Position numbers and translations under genes: made by a program. A DNA stretch of 64,000 nt, from NCBI GenBank assembly GCA_903827955.1, contig CAIKKJ010000075.1, positions 1 to 64,000 of the forward strand, written 5' to 3'. The notes below the pieces were generated by a model, which worked only from the letters and a program-made list of their open reading frames with translations, searched no databases and was not told the origin of the DNA. The stretch is from an uncultured Verrucomicrobia subdivision 3 bacterium. Its GTDB lineage: Bacteria; Verrucomicrobiota; Verrucomicrobiia; Limisphaerales; UBA11358. Below, one piece after another: positions 20,124-30,424 of this stretch (position 1 is its first letter; every line of letters begins with the position of its first letter).

Positions 20124-20612
20124 ATGAAATTAGACGAAGCCCAGCGGCAAGCGGTCAGCAAATGGATAGCTGAAGGCGCAAAACTTTCGGAAATCCAAAA
20201 CCGTCTCGCCGCCGAATTCGGCATCAAGCTCACCTACATGGAAGCGCGCTTCCTCGTAGATGATTTGAAGCTCACGCCGAAAGATCCGGAGCCGCCGAAA
20301 GTAGTCGCGCCGCCCGAACCCGCAAAGCCGCTCGCGACCAAGCCGGTTCCCGCTGGCGAAACGCCCGTCGCCGATGAAGTCCTGCCGCCCCTCGGCGGCA
20401 ACGTTTCGGTGAGCGTGGATCAAATCACCCGCCCCGGCGCGGTCATCAGCGGCAAAGTGAATTTCAGCGACGGCCAAATCGCCGATTGGTATCTCGATCA
20501 AACCGGACGCCTCGGCGTCGTGCCGAAAGTGGCGGGCTACAAGCCTTCCGCCGAAGACGTCAAAGAATTCCAACTCGCGTTGCAGCAGGAAGTGGCGAAG
20601 CTCGGCTACTGA
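20124..20612 (+). CDS. Hypothetical protein
   Basis: 162-aa ORF 13 nt after sufC; helical N-terminus, Pro-rich linker, C-terminal domain GKVNFSDGQIADWYLDQTGRLG. Confidence 0.65.
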   Translation: MKLDEAQRQAVSKWIAEGAKLSEIQNRLAAEFGIKLTYMEARFLVDDLKLTPKDPEPPKVVAPPEPAKPLATKPVPAGETPVADEVLPPLGGNVSVSVDQITRPGAVISGKVNFSDGQIADWYLDQTGRLGVVPKVAGYKPSAEDVKEFQLALQQEVAKLGY

Positions 20613-20616
20613 GGCA

Positions 20617-20700
20617 GTTTTTAGTTTTAAGTTTTTAATGTTTAGTTGGAACGCAAACCTTGCGCTCAACTAAAAACTGAAAATTAAAAATTCAAAACTC
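20617..20700. repeat. Long A/T-rich inverted repeat between hypothetical gene and lpxK
   Basis: 33-nt arms 20617-20649 and 20668-20700, 26/33 complementary; loop gaacgcaaaccttgcgct. Confidence 0.7.
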
Positions 20701-20727
20701 CCTCCAGACTTGGCACATTGATGCCCA

Positions 20728-21900
20728 ATGCGTGAAAAATTCCGTGACTGGGCAGAATTCATCGAAACGTTCTTCATCGAAGTCGTCTTCGAAGAACGCC
20801 ATGATTGGAAAGCCAAACTCACGCGCGCCATTCTTTTCGGCACTTCAAAGTTTTACCTCGTCGCCGTCAAAATCCATCGCGGCCTCATCAACTACCGCAT
20901 CCTGCGCGACAAAACGCTCGGCGTGCAAGTCATCGCCATCGGCAACCTCACCGTCGGCGGCACGGGCAAGACGCCCGTCGTAGAAAAATTCGCGCGCGAA
21001 CTTCAGAACGCCGGCCGCAAGGTTGCCATTCTCTCACGCGGTTACCGTTCGCGCCCCGCGCCGCTGCACCGGCGCATCGTGAACAAAATTCTTTTGCGCG
21101 ACGACCAGACGCCGCCGCGCGTGGTGTCGGACGGAAAATCTCTTTTGCTCGATTCCGAAATGGCGGGCGACGAGCCTTACATGCTCGCGTCAAATCTCAA
21201 AGACGTCATCGTGCTGGTGGACAAAGACCGCGTGAAGAGTGGACGTTACGCGATTGAAAAATTCGGCTGCGACACACTGCTGCTCGACGACGGTTTTCAA
21301 TACTGGCGGCTGCGCGGCCGCCGGCACGACGTGGTGCTGATTGACCGCCAGCAGCCGTTCGGCAACGAGCATTTGTTTCCGCGCGGCACCTTGCGCGAAC
21401 CGCATTCGCATCTGGCGCGGGCGCACACCATTTTTATTACCAAGAGCGACGGCAAAACGGCCGAGCTGCGCCAGCGCATTGCGAAATTAAATTCCACCGC
21501 CGCCGTCATCGAGTGCGTGCATCAGCCGCTTTATTTTGAGGACGTGTTCACCGGCGAACGCAAGGGGTTGGAACTGCTCGCGGGAAAAAAAGTTGCGTCG
21601 TTGAGCGGCATCGCGCAGCCGGAAAGTTTTGAGCAAAGCCTCGTCCGGCTAGGCGGTGAATTGGTTTATGCCAAACGTTTCGCCGATCATCACCGCTTCA
21701 CGCAGCAGGAAATCCTGAACACCATCAACCGCGCGAAGAAACGCCAGGCCCACATCATTCTCACCACGCAAAAAGACGCCGTGCGCTTCCCCAAAATTGA
21801 CCGGCGCGACTTGCCATTTTATTTCATGCGCGTTGAAATCAAGATTGTGGACGGCGCGGACGACTTTCAGGATTGCGTGGGTAAAATCTGTTTTCGTTGA
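20728..21900 (+). CDS. lpxK: Tetraacyldisaccharide 4'-kinase LpxK
   Basis: [41 protein letters not shown]. Confidence 0.93.
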   Translation: MREKFRDWAEFIETFFIEVVFEERHDWKAKLTRAILFGTSKFYLVAVKIHRGLINYRILRDKTLGVQVIAIGNLTVGGTGKTPVVEKFARELQNAGRKVAILSRGYRSRPAPLHRRIVNKILLRDDQTPPRVVSDGKSLLLDSEMAGDEPYMLASNLKDVIVLVDKDRVKSGRYAIEKFGCDTLLLDDGFQYWRLRGRRHDVVLIDRQQPFGNEHLFPRGTLREPHSHLARAHTIFITKSDGKTAELRQRIAKLNSTAAVIECVHQPLYFEDVFTGERKGLELLAGKKVASLSGIAQPESFEQSLVRLGGELVYAKRFADHHRFTQQEILNTINRAKKRQAHIILTTQKDAVRFPKIDRRDLPFYFMRVEIKIVDGADDFQDCVGKICFR

Positions 21901-22792
21901 TGAACACGTTGCTTTATTGGCTTGGACGCGCAGTGATCGGCTGTGTGCAGGCACTGCCGCTGACCTTCGTGGCACGCGTCGGCCGTTGCCTTGGCGCGCT
22001 GGCATGGCTGGTGGACATCAAGCACCGCCGCGTGGTCGTCAAAAATTTGAACCTTGTTTTTCACACGGAAAAATCGGCGGAAGAAATCCGCGCCATCGCC
22101 CGGGAATGTTTCCGGCGCATCGGCGAGAACATGGCTTGCAGCGTCAAAACCGCAGCCATGACCAGAGCGGAACTGCAACCGCATTTGGAACTCGTGCTGG
22201 GCGGTTTTGCGCCGGCCCCCAACGCCGATGGCACAAAGCCCAATTACATATTTGCCGCCGGCCATTTTGGGAACTTCGAGATCTATGCCCGCACGCATGG
22301 TATTTTCCCCGACTACCAGCTCGCCACCACCTACCGAGCCATGAAACAACCCGGCCTCAACCGGCTGGTGCAGGAAATGCGCCAACGCAGCGGCTGCCGG
22401 TTTTTTGAACGGCGCACCGAAGGCGCAGAATTGCGGGCGGCAATGAATCAAGGCGGCCTCTTCCTCGGCCTGCTGGGCGACCAATATGCCCGCGGCCTGC
22501 GCGCCCCGTTTTTCGGCCACATTTGCGACACCGGCCTCGCCCCCGCCGTCCTGGCGTTGCGCTATGATTGCCGGCTATACACGGTAATCTGCTACCGCAC
22601 CGCGCTGGCCAGTTGGCGACTGGAATTCGATGACCAAATTGCGACCCACGAAAACGGCCAGCCGCGCCGCGCCGAGGACATCATTCTCGACGTGAATCGC
22701 GCCTACGAAAAAGCTATCCGCCGCGACCCCGCCAACTGGTTCTGGGTGCACGACCGCTGGAAAGTCCGCCGCCTCCGCCGCCTCGTTCCCGA

Positions 22793-22796
<4 letters not shown>
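21897..22796 (+). CDS. Lysophospholipid/lipid A acyltransferase (LpxL/HtrB family)
   Basis: NLNLVF...AAGHFGNFEIYARTHG...GLFLGLLGDQYARG...NWFWVHDRWK; start overlaps lpxK stop. Confidence 0.85.
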
Positions 22797-23923
<1,127 letters not shown>

Positions 23924-23951
23924 CCTAACTTCCCGGCTGAAAAATAAATTC

Positions 23952-23989
23952 TTGACGCGCACATCTGTCTGTCCTATTGTCATATGACA
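23952..23989 (+). promoter_or_regulatory. Promoter with overlapping palindromic operator upstream of gntR
   Basis: TTGACG (23952-23957)-N17-TATTGT (23975-23980); perfect palindrome TGTCATATGACA 23978-23989. Confidence 0.7.
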
Positions 23990-23999
23990 GTCACCGCGT

Positions 24000-24401
24000 A
24001 TGCTCCTGCAAATTGATTTCAAGTCCGGCACACCAGTCTATCTACAACTGGTGGACCAGATCCGCCATGCCGCGGCGTCCGGCGGGCTGCGCACGGGCGA
24101 ACCGCTGCCATCCATCCGCCCGCTGGCGGAGGAATTGCGCGTGAACCGCAACACTGTGGCCAAGGCCTACGCGGAACTGGAAAGCCAGGGTGTCATCGAG
24201 ACGATTCCAGGCAAGGGTTGTTTTCTCAAGGCGGTCGGTTCCCCGCTCACCAAGTCAGCGCGCAACGATCTCGTCGTGCAGGAAATTGACCGCGCCATCG
24301 TCGCCGCGCATCACTTGCAGATTGGCGATGCGGATTTGATTTCGCTGGTGAAGAAACGGCTGGAGGCGTTTGAAAAGAAGCACAAGGCCACGAACGATTG
24401 A
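24000..24401 (+). CDS. GntR family regulator, YtrA subfamily
   Basis: GTPVYLQLVDQIRHAAASGGLRTGEPLPSIRPLAEELRVNRNTVAKAYAELESQGVIETIPGKGCFL; 133 aa. Confidence 0.9.
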   Translation: MLLQIDFKSGTPVYLQLVDQIRHAAASGGLRTGEPLPSIRPLAEELRVNRNTVAKAYAELESQGVIETIPGKGCFLKAVGSPLTKSARNDLVVQEIDRAIVAAHHLQIGDADLISLVKKRLEAFEKKHKATND

Positions 24402-24417
24402 ATTTAAAAGGACACGC

Positions 24418-25323
24418 ATGAAAACGGAAAACCCAGTCATCGAAATCCAAAACCTCGTGCGGCGCTACGGCAAACACGATGCCGTGGACGGCCTCTCGCT
24501 CACCGTGCAGCCCGGCAGATGCTATGGCTTCTTCGGCCGCAACGGCGCGGGTAAAACCACGACCATCAAGTGCCTGCTTAATTTGCTGCGGCCGGATTCC
24601 GGCAGCGTGCGCGTGTTTGGTCTCGACCCGCGCAAGGATGAAGTCGCCATCAAATCGCGCATCGCCTATGTGCCGGACGTGGTGGCGTTTTATCCGTGGA
24701 TGACCGTGGCCGACACGCTGGAATACTACGCCTCCTTCCGCACCAACTGGAATCGCGACATCGAGGCCGATTTGCTCAAACGCTTTCAGCTCGATGCCGC
24801 CAAGAAAACCACGAGTCTCTCGAAAGGCCAGCGCACACAGCTCGCGCTCATCGGCGCGATTTGTCCCGAACCGGAACTGCTCGTGCTCGATGAGCCGACG
24901 AGCGGCCTCGACCCGATTGTCCGCCGCGAATTCATCGAAACCGTCATCGGCGCGTATCAATCCGGCGACCCCGGCAAGCGCACGGTGTTTGTTTCCACGC
25001 ATTTGATTTCCGAGTTCGAGGGTTTGATTGACGAATTCACCATCGTTGAAAACGGCAAAAATCTTTTGACGATGGAAGCCGACGCCGCGCGGGATCGTTT
25101 CAAAAAAATTCGGGCCCGCTTGCCGCAAGAAACCAAACTGAACCTGTCTGCCGCATTGAGCGTGAAGCAAAGCGGACGCGACGTAGAAATTCTCGCTAAC
25201 GGCAACAGCGAACAGTTGCTCGCGGAATTGAAGGCGCACAAGCCGGAGGAATTAAAAATCGAGGCGCTGACGCTGGAAGAAATCTTCGTGGCGTCGGATG
25301 TTTTGAAAAAGGCAACCACATGA
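24418..25323 (+). CDS. ABC transporter ATP-binding protein
   Basis: GFFGRNGAGKTTTIKCLLNLL...SLSKGQRTQLALIGAICPEPELLVLDEPTSGLDP; ATG 24418 in ORF 24370..25323. Confidence 0.93.
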   Translation: MKTENPVIEIQNLVRRYGKHDAVDGLSLTVQPGRCYGFFGRNGAGKTTTIKCLLNLLRPDSGSVRVFGLDPRKDEVAIKSRIAYVPDVVAFYPWMTVADTLEYYASFRTNWNRDIEADLLKRFQLDAAKKTTSLSKGQRTQLALIGAICPEPELLVLDEPTSGLDPIVRREFIETVIGAYQSGDPGKRTVFVSTHLISEFEGLIDEFTIVENGKNLLTMEADAARDRFKKIRARLPQETKLNLSAALSVKQSGRDVEILANGNSEQLLAELKAHKPEELKIEALTLEEIFVASDVLKKATT

Positions 25324-28136
25324 CCCCGCTCGTCAAAAAAGAAATCCGCCTGCTGCTGCCGAGCTTTCTCCTCGGTTGCCTGCTGGCATTTTCCAACTGG
25401 CTGCTGCCCATCATAGCGCGAGATTTCGACGGAATATTTTACCTGTTCCCATTCGTATTCTGCCCGGCGATGGTGGCCATGATGGCACTCAATCCGTTTG
25501 GCGGCGAGGTGAGCGCGGGCACGCTGGCCAACCTGTTGGCGCAACCCATTTCGCGGCTGCGGCTGTGGCAGACGAAAATTGTGCTGTTGGCGCTCGCGCT
25601 GTTGATTATCGGCCTGCTCTGGTGTGGATCTTTTATTTTACAATTACATTTTTACGGTAACCACGGTGATTTCAAAAATCCGCTGGATGCGCTTATTACC
25701 GCCGTCCTCTTCGGCCTCGTGGTTTTTTCCGGCGGACTGTGGACGGTGCTGCTGCTGCGGCAGGTGGCAGCGGCGTTTTGGTTCACGCTACTCGTGCCGG
25801 GCGTGTTGCTGGTGATTGTCTTCGCCATCTTCGGCGGCGAATCGGACGAACTCATCACCGCCGTGAGCGTGACGGTGCTGGGGCTTTACAGCCTCGCGGG
25901 ATTTTTCTTTGCGCGCTGGCTGTTTTTCCGCGCGCAGGATTTGCAATGGTCGGGCGGCAGCATCGTCATGCCGGAAATGCGCGGGCTAAAGTGGTGGGGC
26001 GAGCGTCCTCGCGAGCCGCACGTCGTGGGTGCCAGCGGCTCGTCAGTAGCCTCGCCCCACCGAAGACATCCGCGCGCGGCACTGTGGCGCAAGGAATTCA
26101 TGCTGCACCAGTCGCAATACGTCATGGCCTTCGTGCTGCTCGTGCTGCACCTCGGCGTGCTGGGCGTGCGACGTTTTTACGACTTGAGCCATTCGCGCGA
26201 CTTGAAATTCACGCTCGAAATTTTCTGGGGTCTGTGGTTTGTGATGCCGCTGCTCGTCGGTTGCGCGGCGGTGGCGGAGGAACGCAAAATCGGCACGCTC
26301 GAAGGCCAGCTCTGCCTGCCGGTAAAACGGCGCTCGCAGTTCGCCATCAAATTTATCGTGATGCTCTTTCTGTCCGTGCTGCTCGGCGTGGTGATGCCGT
26401 TGCTACTGGAAGGTAAACGGATTTTGCCGGGCGGCGGCCTTGATTTCTCAACGGCCACCGGGGTCATGGGACAAATTGCCTCCACAAATTATCCATTCTC
26501 CACCATAGAAACGATTTTGTTGAACACGGTGGTCATGGTGTGTCTTTATTTACCGGTGCTTTTTTTGGTCGGCATTGCTTTGCTGATTGGCGGCATGGCG
26601 TTTTACGCGTCGTCGCTGGCCCGCAACACGCTGCAATCGCTTGCGCCGGCAGTGCTGGGAATTTTGGTCATGTGTTTTCTGCTGGCGGCGGCGGGTATTC
26701 CGGCGGTTCCCACAGTTGATTTTATGTGGCGCGGGCCGCTGGCGTATTTCATCGGCGTGCCGCTGGTGCTGCTCACGCTGGTGGGCTTGGCGTTTTGGAA
26801 TTTTCAGCAGGTCAAAGCCAGCGCACAAATGGGCTGGCGCAACCTGCTGGCGTTCGTGCTGGCCGTGGGGCTGGGCGTGGTGACGACGGCGGCGGTGTAT
26901 CATCGCGCGTGGGAAAAACTCACGCCGTTCGAGCCGGCGCACGGCGCGGCGCGGTTGGCGCTGGCGGATTCTGTCCGGTTGGAAAACCCTTGGAACGACT
27001 TGAGCGTCCGTTTGCCGGAGGGAAAAATCTGGAAAGCCTGGTCCAAATACAACCGACCTGACCCGCTTGATGTGTTGCTGGGAAATTTCAAAGTCGCGAA
27101 GCAGGAAGGCGCATATCTCGGCGGCTCGAATTGGACAGCCGTGGTTGATTGTCTTTGGTATCAACAGGCGGGCATCAAGTCGGACGGGACGCTGTGGGTT
27201 TCGCCAAAGCCAAAACGTCCCAGCGCCTCCGAAAGATTCCGGTCCGTCTTGCCAAAACGAGAAGCACTCGCGCAATTTGGCAGCGAGACCAACTGGAGCA
27301 GTCTGGGCTCGCGAGGAATTTTTGCGTTGCTCGTTAAAAATGACGGAACCTTGTGGCGCTGGGGCGTGACGAATTTTGACTCGAAGCACGAAACCTGGCC
27401 CGGCCTGCAAGCCTTCACGCCCCAGCGGCTCGGAACGGAATCAAACTGGGCGGAGGTTTCCGAACATAACTACCGGTTTCAACTTCGCGAGACCGACGGC
27501 AGCGTCTGGACTTGGAATGACTACGGCAGCACAAACAATCTGACCCGGCTTGAAATTGAACCGGGGTTCACCGTCGAATCCATGACTAGCTTCAAAAATT
27601 TTCGCAGCAAGGCATACATAAATCCTGGATTGCAATACCGCGTCGGCGTGCGCGACGACGGCACCTTCCGCATCTGGTCTGGTGATCGTGTGGTTATCAA
27701 TAAAACTTCACGCTACAATTCTTACGAGCAGTTTCCGATGGATTTGCAAATCGGCAGCGAAACCAACTGGCTCGCCGTCGCTGGCGGCGGCGAAAAAATC
27801 ATCACGCTCAAAAACGACGGAACGCTCTGGCTGTGGAATTTTCAGCGGAGTCAATTCAGCGGTGGAGCACAAAACGAATTTGAATCGGAAATCCAAAAGA
27901 CCGTCCCCGTCCGCCTCGGCAAGCATGCGGACTGGATAGCCATTTCCGGCGGTTGGGAGGCCACCACTCTCGCCGCCGACGGCAGCCTCTGGTATTGGCC
28001 GCTGCAAACCGGCAACCGCTATGACGGTGCCTACAGCACATACGACGACCGGAATGATTTCAGCCACATCCGCCCGCTGCTGGAAAGCTCGCGCAAGCCG
28101 CAGTTGCTGGGAAATGTGTTTGCCGGCGGACAGTGA
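25320..28136 (+). CDS. ABC-2 type permease fused to C-terminal RCC1-like beta-propeller repeats
   Basis: Multiple hydrophobic TM segments in the first ~550 aa, then repeats like GSETNWSSLGSRGIFALLVKNDGTLWRWGV and GSETNWLAVAGGGEKIITLKNDGTLWLWN; one uninterrupted ORF. Confidence 0.8.
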   Translation: MTPLVKKEIRLLLPSFLLGCLLAFSNWLLPIIARDFDGIFYLFPFVFCPAMVAMMALNPFGGEVSAGTLANLLAQPISRLRLWQTKIVLLALALLIIGLLWCGSFILQLHFYGNHGDFKNPLDALITAVLFGLVVFSGGLWTVLLLRQVAAAFWFTLLVPGVLLVIVFAIFGGESDELITAVSVTVLGLYSLAGFFFARWLFFRAQDLQWSGGSIVMPEMRGLKWWGERPREPHVVGASGSSVASPHRRHPRAALWRKEFMLHQSQYVMAFVLLVLHLGVLGVRRFYDLSHSRDLKFTLEIFWGLWFVMPLLVGCAAVAEERKIGTLEGQLCLPVKRRSQFAIKFIVMLFLSVLLGVVMPLLLEGKRILPGGGLDFSTATGVMGQIASTNYPFSTIETILLNTVVMVCLYLPVLFLVGIALLIGGMAFYASSLARNTLQSLAPAVLGILVMCFLLAAAGIPAVPTVDFMWRGPLAYFIGVPLVLLTLVGLAFWNFQQVKASAQMGWRNLLAFVLAVGLGVVTTAAVYHRAWEKLTPFEPAHGAARLALADSVRLENPWNDLSVRLPEGKIWKAWSKYNRPDPLDVLLGNFKVAKQEGAYLGGSNWTAVVDCLWYQQAGIKSDGTLWVSPKPKRPSASERFRSVLPKREALAQFGSETNWSSLGSRGIFALLVKNDGTLWRWGVTNFDSKHETWPGLQAFTPQRLGTESNWAEVSEHNYRFQLRETDGSVWTWNDYGSTNNLTRLEIEPGFTVESMTSFKNFRSKAYINPGLQYRVGVRDDGTFRIWSGDRVVINKTSRYNSYEQFPMDLQIGSETNWLAVAGGGEKIITLKNDGTLWLWNFQRSQFSGGAQNEFESEIQKTVPVRLGKHADWIAISGGWEATTLAADGSLWYWPLQTGNRYDGAYSTYDDRNDFSHIRPLLESSRKPQLLGNVFAGGQ
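25993..26061. repeat. Palindromic element copy 1 (inside ABC permease ORF)
   Basis: 69 bp: GGTGGGGCGAGCGTCCTCGCGAGCCG - 17-nt loop - CGGCTCGTCAGTAGCCTCGCCCCACC; arms identical to 47673..47734. Confidence 0.95.
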
Positions 28137-28146
28137 AGCAAAAACT

Positions 28147-28174
28147 TTGTGTCCGAGCGGCTTCGTGCTAGTTT
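28147..28174 (+). promoter_or_regulatory. Candidate promoter for cysE
   Basis: TTGTGT-N16-TAGTTT, ending 6 nt before the GTG at 28181. Confidence 0.45.
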
Positions 28175-28180
28175 TCCGCC

Positions 28181-29095
28181 GTGGAAACCGTCACGCAACT
28201 CACGAACCAGCTCGTCGCATCCTACGCGAAGGCGGGCGGCATCAATCATCTGGACGGAAAAAACCTGCCGTCCAAACGCGTCGTCACCGAATTGACGTGC
28301 GGTTTGCTGCGCCTGCTCTTCCCCGGATTTTTTGACGAGAAGCTGATTCATTCGTCCGAGATCAAAGTCGAGACGGCGGCGTTGTTAGATTCCATTCTCG
28401 GCACGCTGGAAGATGAAATCCGCAAGGCGCTTGAATACCAAACGCCCGCTGGCCTCGCGAAAAGTGACGTGGCAAATGAGGCGCACAAGCTGACGGTGGA
28501 ATTTCTCGGCAGCCTGCCGCGTGTCCGCGAAATTTTGCAGACGGACGTAGACGCGGCCTTCGACGGCGACCCGGCGGCGGCGAGCAAAGAGGAAATTATT
28601 GTTTCGTATCCGTTCATCGAAGCCATCGCCGTGCAACGGCTGGCGCATGAGCTTTACCTCAAGAACATCGCGCTCATTCCGCGCATCATGAGCGAATGGG
28701 CGCACGCGCGCACAGGCATGGACCTGCATCCGGGCGCGAAGATTGGGACGCATTTTTTTGTGGATCATTGCACCGGCACAGTTGTCGGCGAGACGGCCAT
28801 CATCGGCAACCATGTGAAGATGTATCACGGCGTGACGCTTGGCGCAAAATCCACGGCAGGCGGGCAATTGCTCAAGGGCAAGAAACGCCATCCGACCATC
28901 GAAGATCGCGTAACGATTTATCCCGGCGCGACCATTCTCGGCGGCGAAACCATCATTGGCGTGGGCAGCACCATCGGCGGCAACGTGTTCATCATGGATA
29001 GCGTGCAGCCGAACTCGCTCGTCATCTACGACGGCCTTGATATGCGTGTGTTGAGCAAGGCGGATAAAAATTCCGGGCTCGATTTTCAGATTTGA
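28181..29095 (+). CDS. cysE: Serine O-acetyltransferase (CysE/EpsC family)
   Basis: Left-handed beta-helix GMDLHPGAKIGTHFFVDHCTGTVVGETAIIGNHVKMYHGVTLGAKS...RHPTIEDRVTIYPGATILGG. Confidence 0.92.
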   Translation: METVTQLTNQLVASYAKAGGINHLDGKNLPSKRVVTELTCGLLRLLFPGFFDEKLIHSSEIKVETAALLDSILGTLEDEIRKALEYQTPAGLAKSDVANEAHKLTVEFLGSLPRVREILQTDVDAAFDGDPAAASKEEIIVSYPFIEAIAVQRLAHELYLKNIALIPRIMSEWAHARTGMDLHPGAKIGTHFFVDHCTGTVVGETAIIGNHVKMYHGVTLGAKSTAGGQLLKGKKRHPTIEDRVTIYPGATILGGETIIGVGSTIGGNVFIMDSVQPNSLVIYDGLDMRVLSKADKNSGLDFQI

Positions 29096-29107
29096 AATAT
29101 CCCGGAG

Positions 29108-29158
29108 CAAAACAACGCCGCGCTTCGACGTGAGTCAAAGCGCGGCGTTTTGTTTTTT
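29108..29158. terminator. Bidirectional intrinsic terminator between cysE and rhaT
   Basis: Perfect 12-bp stem AACGCCGCGCTT/AAGCGCGGCGTT flanked by A- and T-rich tracts. Confidence 0.85.
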
Positions 29159-29163
29159 GAGAA

Positions 29164-30411
29164 TTATTTTTTGAGCGCGTCCACAGCGTTCTTGGTGGCA
29201 TCCGCTGTTGCTTGCGCGGCGTCTTTGACCGTTTCCACCGCCGTTGCCGCTGCACCTTTCAACGTGGCCGCGGCGTCTTCCGACTTCTTGTTGCCCCAGC
29301 CGATGATGCAAGTCGAGCCGACGAGCAGCGCGAGCATCAGCACGACCAGTTTTTTCGTGAACGGCTGTGCGCCGCGCCATTCCTTGAAGAAAATTCCCCA
29401 CAGCGTGCTGAAAATGATGATGCTCGCCATATGCAGCGTCCAACTGGAAAATTTATACGCGCCCATCTGGCTCTCACCCATCTGGTAGAAGAAAAATTGC
29501 AGATACCAGAACGTGCCGGCGAGGATGCAGAAAAACCAGTTGCCGCCGAGCGGCACGGCGCTGCCGATCTCGAACGATTGCACGGAAGTTTTTCCACCGT
29601 GGCCGTCGCCGCCCGTTGTCTGGCTGTTCACTGGTTTGACCGTGGGACTGAAGTATTGGTGCGCCGAGCCGTTCTTGATGTGCAGCATCACGCACCAGAG
29701 AAAATTCGTCGTCAGGCCGCCGAGCAAAATCGTGACCACCACCGGCAGACCGGCAAATTTGGGGTCGGTTCCGTGCGCGAGCGACAGGTCGTGAATCGGC
29801 CCGCCGTATTGAAAGCCAAACGAGAAACACGCGCTCATCACGCCGGAGAACGTCGCGATGGCGAGGCCTTTCCACAAATTAAATTCCGGCAGCACGCTGT
29901 TGCTCCCGCTCATTTCCTTTTCCTTGCGCACACCAGCAACGCCACCAATGAAAATTCCCAGCAAACAGACGAACACGCCGAGCAGCACCAACGGCCCGCC
30001 AACGCTCGTGCCGGAATGGTTCAGCAGCTTGTCGGCGAATTCACCCTTCACAATCGGCGGGACGAGCGTGCCGAACGCCGCGCAGTAGCCCAGCGCCACC
30101 GCCATGCCCAGCGACATGCCGAGATAACGCATCGTCAGCCCGAATGTCAATCCGCCGAAACCCCACAACGCGCCCATCAGATATGTCATCCAAAACGTGT
30201 GGCTTGGCGTCTCGTGTAACACTTGGAGCAAATCTTTCGACAGCACAAACGCGCCAATCCACGGGCAAATGAGCCAGCTGAACATTCCGCCCGCCAGCCA
30301 GAAAGTTTCCCACGACCATTTGCGGACGCCTTTGAAGGGAACGTAAAAACTGCCGGACGCGAGACCGCCGAGCCAGTGAAAGACGACGCCAAGTAAGGGA
30401 TTCGGTTGCAT
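29164..30411 (-). CDS. rhaT: L-rhamnose/proton symporter (RhaT family) with Ala/Lys-rich C-terminal tail
   Basis: MQPNPLLGVVFHWLGGLASGSFYVPFKGVRKWSWETFWLAGGMFSWLICPW; tail ATLKGAAATAVETVKDAAQATADATKNAVDALKK. Confidence 0.88.
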   Translation of the reverse strand: MQPNPLLGVVFHWLGGLASGSFYVPFKGVRKWSWETFWLAGGMFSWLICPWIGAFVLSKDLLQVLHETPSHTFWMTYLMGALWGFGGLTFGLTMRYLGMSLGMAVALGYCAAFGTLVPPIVKGEFADKLLNHSGTSVGGPLVLLGVFVCLLGIFIGGVAGVRKEKEMSGSNSVLPEFNLWKGLAIATFSGVMSACFSFGFQYGGPIHDLSLAHGTDPKFAGLPVVVTILLGGLTTNFLWCVMLHIKNGSAHQYFSPTVKPVNSQTTGGDGHGGKTSVQSFEIGSAVPLGGNWFFCILAGTFWYLQFFFYQMGESQMGAYKFSSWTLHMASIIIFSTLWGIFFKEWRGAQPFTKKLVVLMLALLVGSTCIIGWGNKKSEDAAATLKGAAATAVETVKDAAQATADATKNAVDALKK

Positions 30412-30424
30412 GATTTATTTTGGT

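Noticed and set aside
24247-25239. 330-aa minus-strand ORF opposite the ABC ATPase
   Set aside because: Antisense to a clear ABC ATPase.
29212-30219. 335-aa plus-strand ORF opposite rhaT
   Set aside because: Antisense shadow rich in R/A/H/E with no domain.
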